Assembly (NCBI GenBank): GCA_046296655.1
Contig: JBKBLE010000003.1
Location: 1-64,000, forward strand
Reading direction: 5' to 3'
DNA from: Cloacibacterium sp046296655
GTDB lineage: Bacteria > Bacteroidota > Bacteroidia > Flavobacteriales > Weeksellaceae
Length of the DNA: 64,000 nt
A program made the position numbers and the translations under genes. The notes under the pieces are model-generated. The model had not been told where the DNA came from and ran no database searches. It saw only the letters and a program-made list of their open reading frames with translations. Positions 27,820-34,950 of the stretch are shown here, piece by piece. Every line of letters begins with the position of its first letter. Within the stretch, counting starts at the first letter, position 1.

Positions 27820-29274
27820 ATGAAAAAGATTAAATATACATTTTATACATTACTAACATTAGCTATTATAGGGGTTAGTAATAGCTGTACGAATTTAGTA
27901 GACGACGTAACATCTGACCCAGATAATTTATTGACACAAGATGTTGACTCTAAAAACGTTTTACAAGGAGTTTTATTAGATGCACAGTTTTTTCAGACTT
28001 CTTCTGGGGTTAGAACCGCTGCTATGTGGTTAAACCAAGCTACTGGAAGTGATAGACAATATGTTACAATTGAAAACTGGAATAATGCAACAACTGGTGA
28101 TTTTGATGATACTTGGAGGATTGGATTTAATGCTTTCAAATCTGCAAGAGATTTACAAGTAAAAGCGGATAAGGAATTTAACTATAAGCATAAAGCGGTT
28201 GGGCAGATTATGGAAGCCTATGCTGTGGGTACACTTACATCACTTTTTGGTGATATTCCTTATTCTGAATTCGATATTACTGGACAAAATTTAACTCCCA
28301 AGTTTGACAAACAAACAGATGTTTATAGCAAATTGCAATTAGTTTTAGATGATGCTATTGCTAATATGGGAAAAGCAGGTAAGTTTGCAGGCGATAAAGA
28401 TATTTTTTATGGAGGTAGTACTAGTAAATGGATTAAATTAGCGTATTCATTAAAAGCAAGATATTATTTACATGTTAAAAATTACCCGATGGCTAAAACA
28501 AATGCATTAATGGGTATAAATAGCGAATCAGGGGACCTGGTTGCCAAGTTTGGTTCAGTTTATAGACAATCTTTTAACCCATGGGGTAGTTTTATGGATT
28601 ATGATAGAGCGGGATATTTAACTGCTGAAAATAGTTATGGTGTTTCTTTATTAAATCCAACCTCATCACAATATAGAGGGAACTCAAAAACTGACGAAAC
28701 TGCTAGATTTGAATTTAATTATTTCTACGATGATTTTTATTATAGAGTAGGTTGGTCACTTAATTATTTCTCATTAGCAGATGGTTGGGGTGAAGCTGGA
28801 AAATTTGGTGTAGATACTAACATGCCATTGGTGACTTACGGAGAGGCTCTTCTAATTGTAGCAGAAGCAGATGCTAGAATTTCTGGGATTTCGGCAGGTG
28901 TTACATCTTACAATAAATATCGTCAATTGTTATCAACAGGATACGGTTTAACTTCAAGTTACTCTGGTAGAAGCCTTAAATATGATGATTATTCAGTTGC
29001 TGACTTCAATAATGGAGGTATAGAAAACCCAGATGGTAAAACGGCAGTTAATGCACTTTTAAGAGAAATTTATCAAGAAAGATATGTTTATTTCTTAGGA
29101 TATTTTGAGTCATTTACTGATTTCGGAAGAACAAATAACATTGCTGAGATTAAGCTAAAAAGCTACAATGGAACACCTCAAAGATTTTTATATTCTCAAG
29201 TAGAAATTAATGCTAATCCTAATGTTCCATCTCCTCTTCCTAAAGTGACTGATAAAACGCCTGTTAATAATTAG
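27820..29274 (+). CDS. SusD/RagB-family substrate-binding lipoprotein
   Basis: The 484-residue lipoprotein has a lipobox cysteine in VSNSCTNLVDDV near residue 23. The mostly helical body, with repeated tetratricopeptide-like segments (MWLNQATGSD, YSLKARYYLHVKNYP, LREIYQERYVYFLGYFESFTDF), matches the SusD-like family (type SusD_2). It is the lid of the SusC complex and delivers substrate to the barrel. It starts three nt after the susC-like gene, so the two are cotranscribed, and a terminator follows. Confidence 0.9.
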   Translation: MKKIKYTFYTLLTLAIIGVSNSCTNLVDDVTSDPDNLLTQDVDSKNVLQGVLLDAQFFQTSSGVRTAAMWLNQATGSDRQYVTIENWNNATTGDFDDTWRIGFNAFKSARDLQVKADKEFNYKHKAVGQIMEAYAVGTLTSLFGDIPYSEFDITGQNLTPKFDKQTDVYSKLQLVLDDAIANMGKAGKFAGDKDIFYGGSTSKWIKLAYSLKARYYLHVKNYPMAKTNALMGINSESGDLVAKFGSVYRQSFNPWGSFMDYDRAGYLTAENSYGVSLLNPTSSQYRGNSKTDETARFEFNYFYDDFYYRVGWSLNYFSLADGWGEAGKFGVDTNMPLVTYGEALLIVAEADARISGISAGVTSYNKYRQLLSTGYGLTSSYSGRSLKYDDYSVADFNNGGIENPDGKTAVNALLREIYQERYVYFLGYFESFTDFGRTNNIAEIKLKSYNGTPQRFLYSQVEINANPNVPSPLPKVTDKTPVNN

Positions 29275-29297
29275 GATTTTATTTTAAAACTTATACT

Positions 29298-29324
29298 GAG
29301 GTCAGAATTTCTGACCTCTTTTTT
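29298..29324 (+). terminator. Terminator of the SusC/SusD operon
   Basis: The 9-bp stem GAGGTCAGA / TCTGACCTC with a three-base loop is followed by a T-run, starting 23 nt after the SusD stop. Confidence 0.85.
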
Positions 29325-29330
29325 ATTTAT

Positions 29331-29338
29331 TATCTTTG
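29331..29338 (+). promoter_or_regulatory. Probable -7 box for argS
   Basis: TATCTTTG lies 15 nt before the argS start codon and overlaps the end of the preceding terminator zone. It matches TAnnTTTG, but the position of a -33 element falls inside the terminator hairpin. Confidence 0.5.
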
Positions 29339-29353
29339 CATAAAATATAGAAA

Positions 29354-31111
29354 ATGAATATTAAACAGCATATACAAAACTCTATTTCTGAGATTCTAAA
29401 AAACAATTACCAAATTGAAAATCTTACTTTAGAAGTTCAACAAAACAAAACAGATTTTGAGGGAGATTTCACGGTAGTTATTTTTCCTTTGGTAAAATTA
29501 GCCAAGAAAAGTCCAGATGTTTTAGGAAATGAATTGGGAGAAGCATTAAAAAAGCAAGAAGTTATCGAAAACTTTAATGTTGTAAAAGGTTTCTTGAATT
29601 TATCAATCAATAACGAAGCATTTATTCAGAATTTCAAAGAAATAAAAGCTCAGTTTGATGTAAAGGAAAATAAGAATCAAACCGTAATGGTAGAGTATTC
29701 TTCACCGAATACCAACAAACCTTTACACTTGGGTCACATCAGAAACAATTTATTAGGTTTTTCTGTGGCTCAAATTCTTAAAGAAGCAGGTTACAATGTG
29801 ATAAAAACTCAAATCATCAATGATAGAGGGATCCATATTTGTAAATCAATGCTCGCTTGGGAAAAATTCGGAAACGGAGAAACTCCAGAAACTACAGGAC
29901 TAAAAGGGGATAAGCTTGTTGGGAATTACTATGTAGAATTTGATAAAAATTATAAAGCTCAAATTTCGGAACTCAAAGAACAAGGATTAGACGAAGAAAC
30001 TGCAAAAAAACAAGCACCAATTATCCAAGAAGCTCAAAAAATGCTTTTAGATTGGGAACAAAATAAACCAGAAGTTCGTGAACTTTGGGAAAAAATGAAT
30101 TCTTGGGTTTATGCAGGTTTTAATGAAACCTATAAAAGATTAGGTGTGGATTTTGACCAAGTTCAGTACGAAAGCAATACCTATATTTTAGGGAAGGACA
30201 TCATTGAAGATGGTTTGGCAAAAGGTGTTTTCTTCAAAAAAGAAGATAATTCTGTTTGGATTGATTTAACTGAAGATGGTCTCGACCAAAAACTCGTTCT
30301 TCGTGGTGATGGAACTTCGGTTTATATGACACAAGATTTGGGAACTGCAGTAGAACGTTTCAAACAAAATGATATTCAGAAACTCATTTATACTGTTGGT
30401 AATGAACAAGATTATCACTTCCAAGTATTATTTTTAATTCTGAAAAAATTAGGTTACGATTGGGCAAATCAATTGTATCACCTTTCTTACGGAATGGTAG
30501 AATTACCAGAAGGCAAAATGAAATCTCGTGAAGGAACAGTAGTAGATGCAGATGATTTGATGCAAGAAATGTATCTTACCGCCAAAGAAAAATCTGAAGA
30601 ATTAGGAAAATTAGAAGGTTTAACAGACGAAGAAAAAGAAAAATCATACGAAATTGTAGGTTTAGGAGCTCTGAAATATTTTATGCTGAAAGTAGATCCT
30701 AAAAAGAAAATGCTTTTCAACCCTGCAGAAAGTATCGATTTCAACGGAAATACGGGACCTTTCATTCAATACACCTATGCCAGAATTCAGTCTTTGCTAA
30801 ACAGAGCAAATTTTGTAGAAGCAGATTTCGGAAATTATCAACCAAATGCTTCAGAGAAAGAATTAATTATGCAATTGTCTAATTTTAAAGAAGTTGTAGA
30901 AAAAGCTGCAGAAACTTTAAGTCCGGCTCAAGTTGCGAATTATGTGTATGATTTGGTGAAAACGTATAACTCTTTCTATCAAAACAATCCTATAATGACT
31001 TTGGAAGATGAAAATGCAAAGCAATTCAAACTCCAAATTTCAGATTTAACAGCAAAAACCATCAAAAAATCCTTACATTTATTGGGAATTAGCGTGGTAA
31101 ATAGAATGTAA
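29354..31111 (+). CDS. argS: Arginyl-tRNA synthetase
   Basis: The 585-residue class I synthetase charges tRNA-Arg. The HIGH-type motif is PLHLGHIRNNLLG (residue about 126), and the KMSKS-equivalent is in EGKMKSREGTVVDADDL. An N-terminal ArgS additional domain is present. The C-terminal DALR anticodon-binding domain runs to TIKKSLHLLGISVVNRM, the typical end of the family. It is monocistronic with its own promoter box and a strong terminator. Confidence 0.97.
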   Translation: MNIKQHIQNSISEILKNNYQIENLTLEVQQNKTDFEGDFTVVIFPLVKLAKKSPDVLGNELGEALKKQEVIENFNVVKGFLNLSINNEAFIQNFKEIKAQFDVKENKNQTVMVEYSSPNTNKPLHLGHIRNNLLGFSVAQILKEAGYNVIKTQIINDRGIHICKSMLAWEKFGNGETPETTGLKGDKLVGNYYVEFDKNYKAQISELKEQGLDEETAKKQAPIIQEAQKMLLDWEQNKPEVRELWEKMNSWVYAGFNETYKRLGVDFDQVQYESNTYILGKDIIEDGLAKGVFFKKEDNSVWIDLTEDGLDQKLVLRGDGTSVYMTQDLGTAVERFKQNDIQKLIYTVGNEQDYHFQVLFLILKKLGYDWANQLYHLSYGMVELPEGKMKSREGTVVDADDLMQEMYLTAKEKSEELGKLEGLTDEEKEKSYEIVGLGALKYFMLKVDPKKKMLFNPAESIDFNGNTGPFIQYTYARIQSLLNRANFVEADFGNYQPNASEKELIMQLSNFKEVVEKAAETLSPAQVANYVYDLVKTYNSFYQNNPIMTLEDENAKQFKLQISDLTAKTIKKSLHLLGISVVNRM

Positions 31112-31154
31112 TTTCTGTAAAAATAATGGCGTGCCCTTTTGTTTTCGCCATCAC

Positions 31155-31195
31155 AAAACCCTTTCTGCATTTTAAAATGCAGAAAGGGTTTTTCA
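31155..31195 (+). terminator. argS terminator (perfect 38-nt palindrome)
   Basis: The arms AAAACCCTTTCTGCATTTT (31155-31173) and its exact complement (31174-31192) meet with no unpaired base, giving a long stem with a T-rich right end. Confidence 0.8.
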
Positions 31196-31210
31196 CTTCA
31201 AAAAACAAAA

Positions 31211-31290
31211 GGTCGGTCTTCGGCAAGTCGCTTTTTACGGCGGCGGCGAAGCCGCCGCCGTAAAAGAGCTCCAACAATTGCCTTCGCCCT
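31211..31290 (-). repeat. Dispersed hairpin element, copy 3
   Basis: The central stem TTTTACGGCGGCGGC / GCCGCCGCCGTAAAA (31233-31247 / 31251-31265) with a three-base loop is flanked, on the minus strand, by ATTGTTGGAGCTC and AAGCGACTTGCCGA. The flanks are those of copy 1 at 2488-2589. The GC-rich stem contrasts with the AT-rich surroundings. Confidence 0.75.
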
Positions 31291-31337
31291 CACGCAAAAA
31301 ATCGTTAACTTTACCACATAAGTTTTTAAAACATAAT

Positions 31338-31370
31338 AAATCTGCTCCATCAGCAAAATCAGCAAGAGAA
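31338..31370 (+). repeat. AATCTGC...ATCAGC repeat forming the menE leader
   Basis: AATCTGCTCCATCAGCAAAA followed by TCAGCAAGAGAAA ends right at the menE ATG (31372). Related copies lie at 32655-32684, just before arfB, and at 59009-59037 (reverse), after menD. Confidence 0.65.
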
Positions 31371-31371
31371 A

Positions 31372-32424
31372 ATGCAAATCGACTTCAAAAATTTTGATAT
31401 AAAAAACATTCTTCCAAGAACAGAATTTGAAAAAAAAGTTCTGCAGTTTTTGCAAGAATGGTTTTCTGATTCTGAAACCGTTTCGGTTCAAACTTCGGGT
31501 TCTACAGGAATTCCGAAAGTCTTTGAAATCGAAAAAAAGAGAATGCTCAATTCGGCAAAAATGACTTGTGATTTTTTAGGATTGAAAGAAGGAGATACAG
31601 CTTTGCTTTGTTTGCCAGTTCAGTATATTTCGGGTAAAATGATGTTGGTGAGAGCTATCGAAAGAAAACTGAAAGTCATTATTTCTGTGCCAAGTTCCGC
31701 TCCTGAAATTTCTGAAAATGTAGAATTTTGCGCGATGACTCCCTTGCAAGTTCAAAATTCTTTAGATAAAATTCATTTCATCAAAAATCTCATCATTGGT
31801 GGTGCAGCAGTTTCTGAAAATTTAAAATCTCAATTAACATCCAGCATCCAGCATCCAGCATCAAACAAAATTTACGAGACTTACGGAATGAGCGAAACGC
31901 TTTCTCACATTGCTTTGAAGCAGATTTCACCAATTCAGGAAGAATATTTTACGATTTTTAATGATGTTAAGATTTCTGTAGATGAAAGAAATTGTTTGAA
32001 AATTTTCGCGCCAAAACTCAATCCAGAGATTTTGCAAACTAATGATATTGTAGAACTAATGCATTTCGACTCCGCTCAATGTGACAAAAAGCAATTCAAA
32101 TTTTTAGGGAGATTTGATAATGTGATTAATTCTGGTGGCGTTAAAATCTTTGCCGAAGAATTAGAGAATTTAGTTAAAAAACATATTGATAGAGATTTAG
32201 TTTTCCTTGGAAAACAAGATGCAACTTTAGGCGAAAAATTGATTTTGGTAATTGAAGATGCTTCGACTCCGCTCAGCATGAAAGAAATCAAATCTCAAAT
32301 CTCCAATCTCAAATTTCCAAGTAAGTTTCACATTCCGAAAGAAATCTTATTTTTAGAGAAATTCCCAAGAGCCGAAAACGGTAAGGTTTTAAGGAAAGAA
32401 ATACTTAAATTTCTCGCAAATTGA
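31372..32424 (+). CDS. menE: AMP-dependent ligase, probable o-succinylbenzoate-CoA ligase
   Basis: The 350-residue AMP-forming ligase has the phosphate-binding loop QTSGSTGIPKVFEI at residues 39-52, the adenine motif YETYGMSETLSHIA, the LGRFDNVINSGGVKI hinge and the C-terminal KFPRAENGKVLRKEIL lysine motif. MenE activates o-succinylbenzoate for menaquinone synthesis; it is shorter than general acyl-CoA ligases, as expected for MenE of Bacteroidota. menD occurs 25 kb away. Three blocks of the coding sequence are copies of short dispersed repeats read in frame (about residues 156-164, 231-239 and 297-317), each in a loop between motifs. The reading frame is intact and all catalytic motifs are kept. 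Confidence 0.82.
   Translation: MQIDFKNFDIKNILPRTEFEKKVLQFLQEWFSDSETVSVQTSGSTGIPKVFEIEKKRMLNSAKMTCDFLGLKEGDTALLCLPVQYISGKMMLVRAIERKLKVIISVPSSAPEISENVEFCAMTPLQVQNSLDKIHFIKNLIIGGAAVSENLKSQLTSSIQHPASNKIYETYGMSETLSHIALKQISPIQEEYFTIFNDVKISVDERNCLKIFAPKLNPEILQTNDIVELMHFDSAQCDKKQFKFLGRFDNVINSGGVKIFAEELENLVKKHIDRDLVFLGKQDATLGEKLILVIEDASTPLSMKEIKSQISNLKFPSKFHIPKEILFLEKFPRAENGKVLRKEILKFLAN
31838..31862 (+). repeat. CATCCAG tandem repeat inside menE
   Basis: A run of the seven-base unit CATCCAG repeated three times and a partial fourth copy, encoding SIQHPAS. It lies directly before the NKIYETYGM motif. The frame is unbroken although 7 is not a multiple of 3. Confidence 0.7.
32062..32086 (+). repeat. 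CGACTCCGCTCA repeat inside menE, first copy
   Basis: CATTTCGACTCCGCTCAATG followed by TGACA. The central TTCGACTCCGCTCA is shared with 32260-32281 and with the loop of the hairpin element at 34824-34849. It is translated in menE as HFDSAQCD. Confidence 0.75.
32260..32320 (+). repeat. Second CGACTCCGCTCA copy plus AATCTCAAAT motif inside menE
   Basis: GCTTCGACTCCGCTCAGCAT (32260-32279) is followed by a run of AAATCTCAAATCTCCAATCT (from about 32290). Both families are otherwise intergenic in this window. They encode roughly DASTPLSMKEIKSQISNLKF, near the start of the C-terminal domain. Confidence 0.7.
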
Positions 32425-32654
32425 GCAGATTTTCATTAGTTTAGCGGTTTATTTTGTAATTAGATTTTTTATGATATTTTAATTTAAAGTTTAATTTTAA
32501 CCACAAAAGTAACAAAAGATTTCCTTTGTTCATAAGCTATCCAAAAGTAAAAAATAGGAATTTTACTTTTTTTACTTTTGAATTATTTGTTTTCAAGTTT
32601 TTCTTTTTGCTTCTTTTGTGCTAAAAAAAATGAGATTAAATTAACCAGAGGAAC

Positions 32655-32684
32655 ATCTGCTAAATCAGCCTTATCAGCGAGAGA
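32655..32684 (+). repeat. AATCTGC...ATCAGC repeat forming the arfB leader
   Basis: ATCTGCTAAATCAGCC then TTATCAGCGAGAGA, ending six nt before the arfB ATG at 32691. It is the same family and at the same position relative to the start codon as the menE leader repeat. Confidence 0.65.
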
Positions 32685-32690
32685 TAAATT

Positions 32691-33083
32691 ATGAAAAATT
32701 TCGAGCACGAACTTTCTTTCAAAACTTCTAGAAGTAGCGGAAGTGGCGGACAAAATGTAAACAAAGTAGAAACTTCCGTAACCGTGATGTGGAAGCTAGA
32801 AGATTCTGCTGTATTTACCGATTTGGAGAAAGAAAGAATTGCTTTGAAATTGAAAAATAGAATTAATTTGGATGGAATTCTTCAGTTGACCGTTTCGGAA
32901 AGCAGGACTCAACTCCAAAATAAAAAAATTGCGATTGAAAAAATTCAGGAATTGGTGAATAAATCGCTCATCGTTCCGAAGAAAAGAATTGCAACCAAAC
33001 CAAGCAGAGCAAAAGTAGAAAAGCGTCTAGAAAACAAAAAGAAACTCTCTGAGAAGAAAGAAAATAGAAAATTTAGGTTTTAA
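32691..33083 (+). CDS. arfB: Alternative ribosome-rescue factor / peptidyl-tRNA hydrolase ArfB
   Basis: The 130-residue protein carries the class I release factor GGQ motif (SRSSGSGGQNVNKVETSV, residues about 14-31) and a basic, disordered tail (KKRIATKPSRAKVEKRLENKKK) that enters the mRNA channel of stalled ribosomes. This matches ArfB (YaeJ), which hydrolyses peptidyl-tRNA on non-stop complexes. It complements tmRNA, also in this window. The gene follows menE after a 266-nt repeat-containing gap and has a repeat as its leader. Confidence 0.93.
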   Translation: MKNFEHELSFKTSRSSGSGGQNVNKVETSVTVMWKLEDSAVFTDLEKERIALKLKNRINLDGILQLTVSESRTQLQNKKIAIEKIQELVNKSLIVPKKRIATKPSRAKVEKRLENKKKLSEKKENRKFRF

Positions 33084-33098
33084 GAAATGATAAGATTT

Positions 33099-33170
33099 GA
33101 TTCCGTAGGAATCAAAGGTTTGTAGAAATTATAAATAACGTTTTGCTGGAAGCTCCATTGGAGCGATACA
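33099..33170 (+). repeat. REP doublet after arfB
   Basis: GATTCCGTAGGAATC followed by AAAGGTTTGTAG (33099-33125), then 25 nt, then AGCTCCATTGGAGCGATACA (33151-33170). Order, spacing and tail sequence match the doublet left of the RAYT gene, and each stem carries compensating changes (GGCTCC..GGAGCC to GATTCC..GGAATC). Confidence 0.75.
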
Positions 33171-33182
33171 AATAAAAAAAAT

Positions 33183-33329
33183 ATGAAAAAATCAGTTTTT
33201 AGAATTGTTAACCGATTCAATAAAAAGTTCCTACCCAAATACAGTCATCTTGATCCAACGAAACTTACAAAATTTCAAAAAGCAATTTTGGCTTTTAGAT
33301 ATTATGTTTTAATCAATTCACTTGATTGA
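33183..33329 (+). CDS. Small basic protein of unknown function (48 aa)
   Basis: The frame encodes 48 residues, beginning MKKSVFRIVNRFNKKFLPKY and ending with AFRYYVLINSLD. It is highly basic in its first half, with a hydrophobic helix in the second. Short proteins of this pattern (KKxxFRIxNKFNK...PSY...KLTKxQKAIxAxRYYVxxxxLD) occur as small conserved genes in flavobacteria as far as I recall. The start lies 12 nt after the REP doublet and there is no strong ribosome-binding site visible. I do not know its function. The gene is not in any obvious operon; arfB is 99 nt upstream. Confidence 0.6.
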   Translation: MKKSVFRIVNRFNKKFLPKYSHLDPTKLTKFQKAILAFRYYVLINSLD

Positions 33330-33336
33330 TATTTTT

Positions 33337-33360
33337 GGCGCGAGCGAAGCGAGCGTCGAT
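33337..33360 (+). repeat. 24-bp inverted repeat, left copy (flanks the deoxyhypusine synthase-like gene)
   Basis: GGCGCGAGCGAAGCGAGCGT plus CGAT. An exact inverted copy lies at 34927-34950. The segment is itself partly palindromic (GCGAGCGAAGCGAGCG), and a related palindrome GGCGCGAGCTTTGCTCGCGCC lies between the crp-like gene and recA. Confidence 0.85.
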
Positions 33361-33376
33361 TTTTTTCAAAGTAAAT

Positions 33377-33409
33377 AATCCTTCAAGGATTCTAAATCCT
33401 TGAAGGATT
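33377..33409. repeat. AATCCTT palindrome pair
   Basis: AATCCTTCAAGGATT and AATCCTTGAAGGATT are perfect complements separated by CTA. Each arm is also nearly self-complementary, so a cruciform with two small hairpins is possible. No T-run follows, so a terminator role is uncertain. Confidence 0.7.
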
Positions 33410-33458
33410 GATATTAGGATATTGTAGAAAAGTGGAAAGAAAAACGAATAGTGATTTC

Positions 33459-33558
33459 TAGCCCCGATTGAACGGTTTGTTTGAGCTCTTTTTAGAAATT
33501 TTTTAGAGGAATGGTTTGGCGAAAAATTTCTAAAAAAGCGAGTAGTGAAAGCGGGACT
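33459..33558 (+). repeat. Dispersed hairpin element, copy 4
   Basis: It starts TAGCCCCGATTGAACGG, contains TTTGTTTGAGCTC, an inner stem TTTTTAGAAATTTTT / AAAAATTTCTAAAAA, and ends AAGCGAGTAGTGAAAGCGGG. It is in direct orientation and copy 5 (34794-34878) is inverted on the other side of the deoxyhypusine synthase-like gene. Confidence 0.8.
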
Positions 33559-33641
33559 GTAAGTGAAAAGAAGTATAAAACGGCTTGCTTTTATAAAATT
33601 TTTACTTTTTACTTTTTACTTTTTACTTGGCTCTTATTTCT

Positions 33642-33649
33642 TATCTTTG
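33642..33649 (+). promoter_or_regulatory. Probable -7 box for the deoxyhypusine synthase-like gene
   Basis: TATCTTTG lies 17 nt before the start codon at 33667. Upstream is a run of ACTTTTT units (33600-33626) in place of a clear -33 box. Confidence 0.5.
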
Positions 33650-33666
33650 CAAAAATTCTTATAAAA

Positions 33667-34644
33667 ATGAGCAATAAACCGATTACCGAATTTATAGAAA
33701 AATATTATTTGCATTTTAATGCTGCTGCTTTAGTAGATGCTGCAAAAGGTTATGTAGCACACCTAAAAGATGGCGGGAAAATGATGATTACTTTGGCTGG
33801 AGCAATGTCTACTGCAGAAATGGGAAAAATTTTGGCAGATATGATTCGTGAAGACAAAGTGGATATAATTTCTTGTACAGGAGCGAATTTAGAAGAAGAT
33901 TTAATGAATTTGGTAGCGCATTCTCATTACGAAAGAGTGCCTCACTACAGAGATCTTACGCCTCAAGAAGAGTGGGATTTGCTAGAAAGAGGTTTAAATA
34001 GAGTTACCGATACTTGTATCCCAGAAGAAGAAGCGTTCAGAAGATTGCAGAAACATATTTATGAAATCTGGAAAGATGCAGATTCTAAAGGAGAAAGATA
34101 TTTTCCACACGAATATATGTACAAAATGATTCTTTCTGGAGTTCTAGAACAATACTATGAAATCCCAAGAGAAGATTCTTGGATGATTGCAGCTGCTGAG
34201 AAAAATTTACCAATTGTAGTACCAGGTTGGGAAGATTCTACGATGGGAAATATCTTCGCAAGTTATTGTATTAAAGGAGATTTAAAAGCTTCTACTATGA
34301 AATCTGGAATTGAATATATGATGTTCTTAGCAGATTGGTATACAAAAAACAGCGGTGGAAAAGGAGTAGGTTTCTTCCAAATCGGTGGTGGAATTGCAGG
34401 AGATTTCCCAATTTGCGTTGTACCAATGTTATATCAGGATATGGAAATGCACGACATTCCGTTCTGGAGCTATTTCTGTCAGATTTCAGATTCTACCACT
34501 TCTTATGGTTCATATTCTGGAGCAGTTCCGAACGAAAAAATTACTTGGGGCAAGCTAGATATCACCACACCGAAATTCATCGTTGAAAGTGATGCTACGA
34601 TTTGTGCACCATTAATTTTCAAATATATTTTAGAAAATTCATAA
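33667..34644 (+). CDS. Deoxyhypusine synthase-family protein
   Basis: The 325-residue protein is a member of the NAD-dependent deoxyhypusine synthase fold. In eukaryotes and archaea this enzyme transfers aminobutyl from spermidine to eIF5A. The lysine corresponding to the catalytic Lys is in NEKITWGKLD near the C-terminus, with GIAGDFPI and SDATICAPL nearby. Bacteria lack eIF5A; bacterial homologues have been proposed to make homospermidine or similar polyamines. Start at 33667 (MSNKPITEFIEKYY) is preferred to a frame opening at 33511, which would read through a dispersed repeat. The gene is bounded on both sides by inverted repeats, which is unusual. Confidence 0.85.
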   Translation: MSNKPITEFIEKYYLHFNAAALVDAAKGYVAHLKDGGKMMITLAGAMSTAEMGKILADMIREDKVDIISCTGANLEEDLMNLVAHSHYERVPHYRDLTPQEEWDLLERGLNRVTDTCIPEEEAFRRLQKHIYEIWKDADSKGERYFPHEYMYKMILSGVLEQYYEIPREDSWMIAAAEKNLPIVVPGWEDSTMGNIFASYCIKGDLKASTMKSGIEYMMFLADWYTKNSGGKGVGFFQIGGGIAGDFPICVVPMLYQDMEMHDIPFWSYFCQISDSTTSYGSYSGAVPNEKITWGKLDITTPKFIVESDATICAPLIFKYILENS

Positions 34645-34680
34645 AGCTGAAGACGAAAGTTAGACGCTGGAAGTTATACA

Positions 34681-34709
34681 AACGCTCAAATTATTTTGGG
34701 CGTTTTTTT
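34681..34709 (+). terminator. Terminator of the deoxyhypusine synthase-like gene
   Basis: The stem AACGCTCAAA / TTTGGGCGTT (one G-T pair) is followed by a T-run and begins 37 nt after the stop codon. Confidence 0.75.
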
Positions 34710-34793
34710 ATTCCCCTTCTTTGAAGGGTGGCTTCGCAAGGCGAAGTCGGGGTAGTGTAAGGAGCAACAAGATTTGTGATTTTTAGAAATTGC

Positions 34794-34878
34794 AGTCCCG
34801 CTTTTCGCTATATCTTTTTTGTTCATATTTCGACTCCGCTCAATATCACAAAAAAGGATGCCGCTGCAATCGGGGCTA
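34794..34878 (-). repeat. Dispersed hairpin element, copy 5, with the CGACTCCGCTCA repeat in its loop
   Basis: On the minus strand it begins AGCCCCGATTGCAGCGGCAT, has the stem CTTTTTTGTG..., and ends AGATATAGCGAAAAGCGGGA. The loop (34824-34849) is a copy of the repeat family found twice inside menE (CGACTCCGCTCA). The outer ends equal those of copy 4, in opposite orientation. Confidence 0.8.
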
Positions 34879-34926
34879 AAATTCACTTTTCGGTTTTTGT
34901 TTGAAGATTTAAAAACTTTGAAAACA

Positions 34927-34950
34927 ATCGACGCTCGCTTCGCTCGCGCC
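34927..34950 (-). repeat. 24-bp inverted repeat, right copy
   Basis: Exact inverted match (24 of 24 bases) to 33337-33360. It begins five bases before the stop codon of the convergent DinB-family gene, and the two copies are 1.6 kb apart. Confidence 0.85.

Noticed and set aside
31089..31491. Several short frames around the argS terminator and hairpin element
   Set aside because: They are created by palindromic repeats read on both strands; no conserved protein pattern.
33600..33630. Run of ACTTTTT units, considered as a CRISPR-like repeat
   Set aside because: Units are seven bases, directly adjacent and without spacers; it is a simple tandem repeat in a promoter region.
33511..33666. A 52-residue N-terminal extension of the deoxyhypusine synthase-like protein
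   Set aside because: It reads through the hairpin element and the promoter; the family begins at MSNKPITEFI-like residues.
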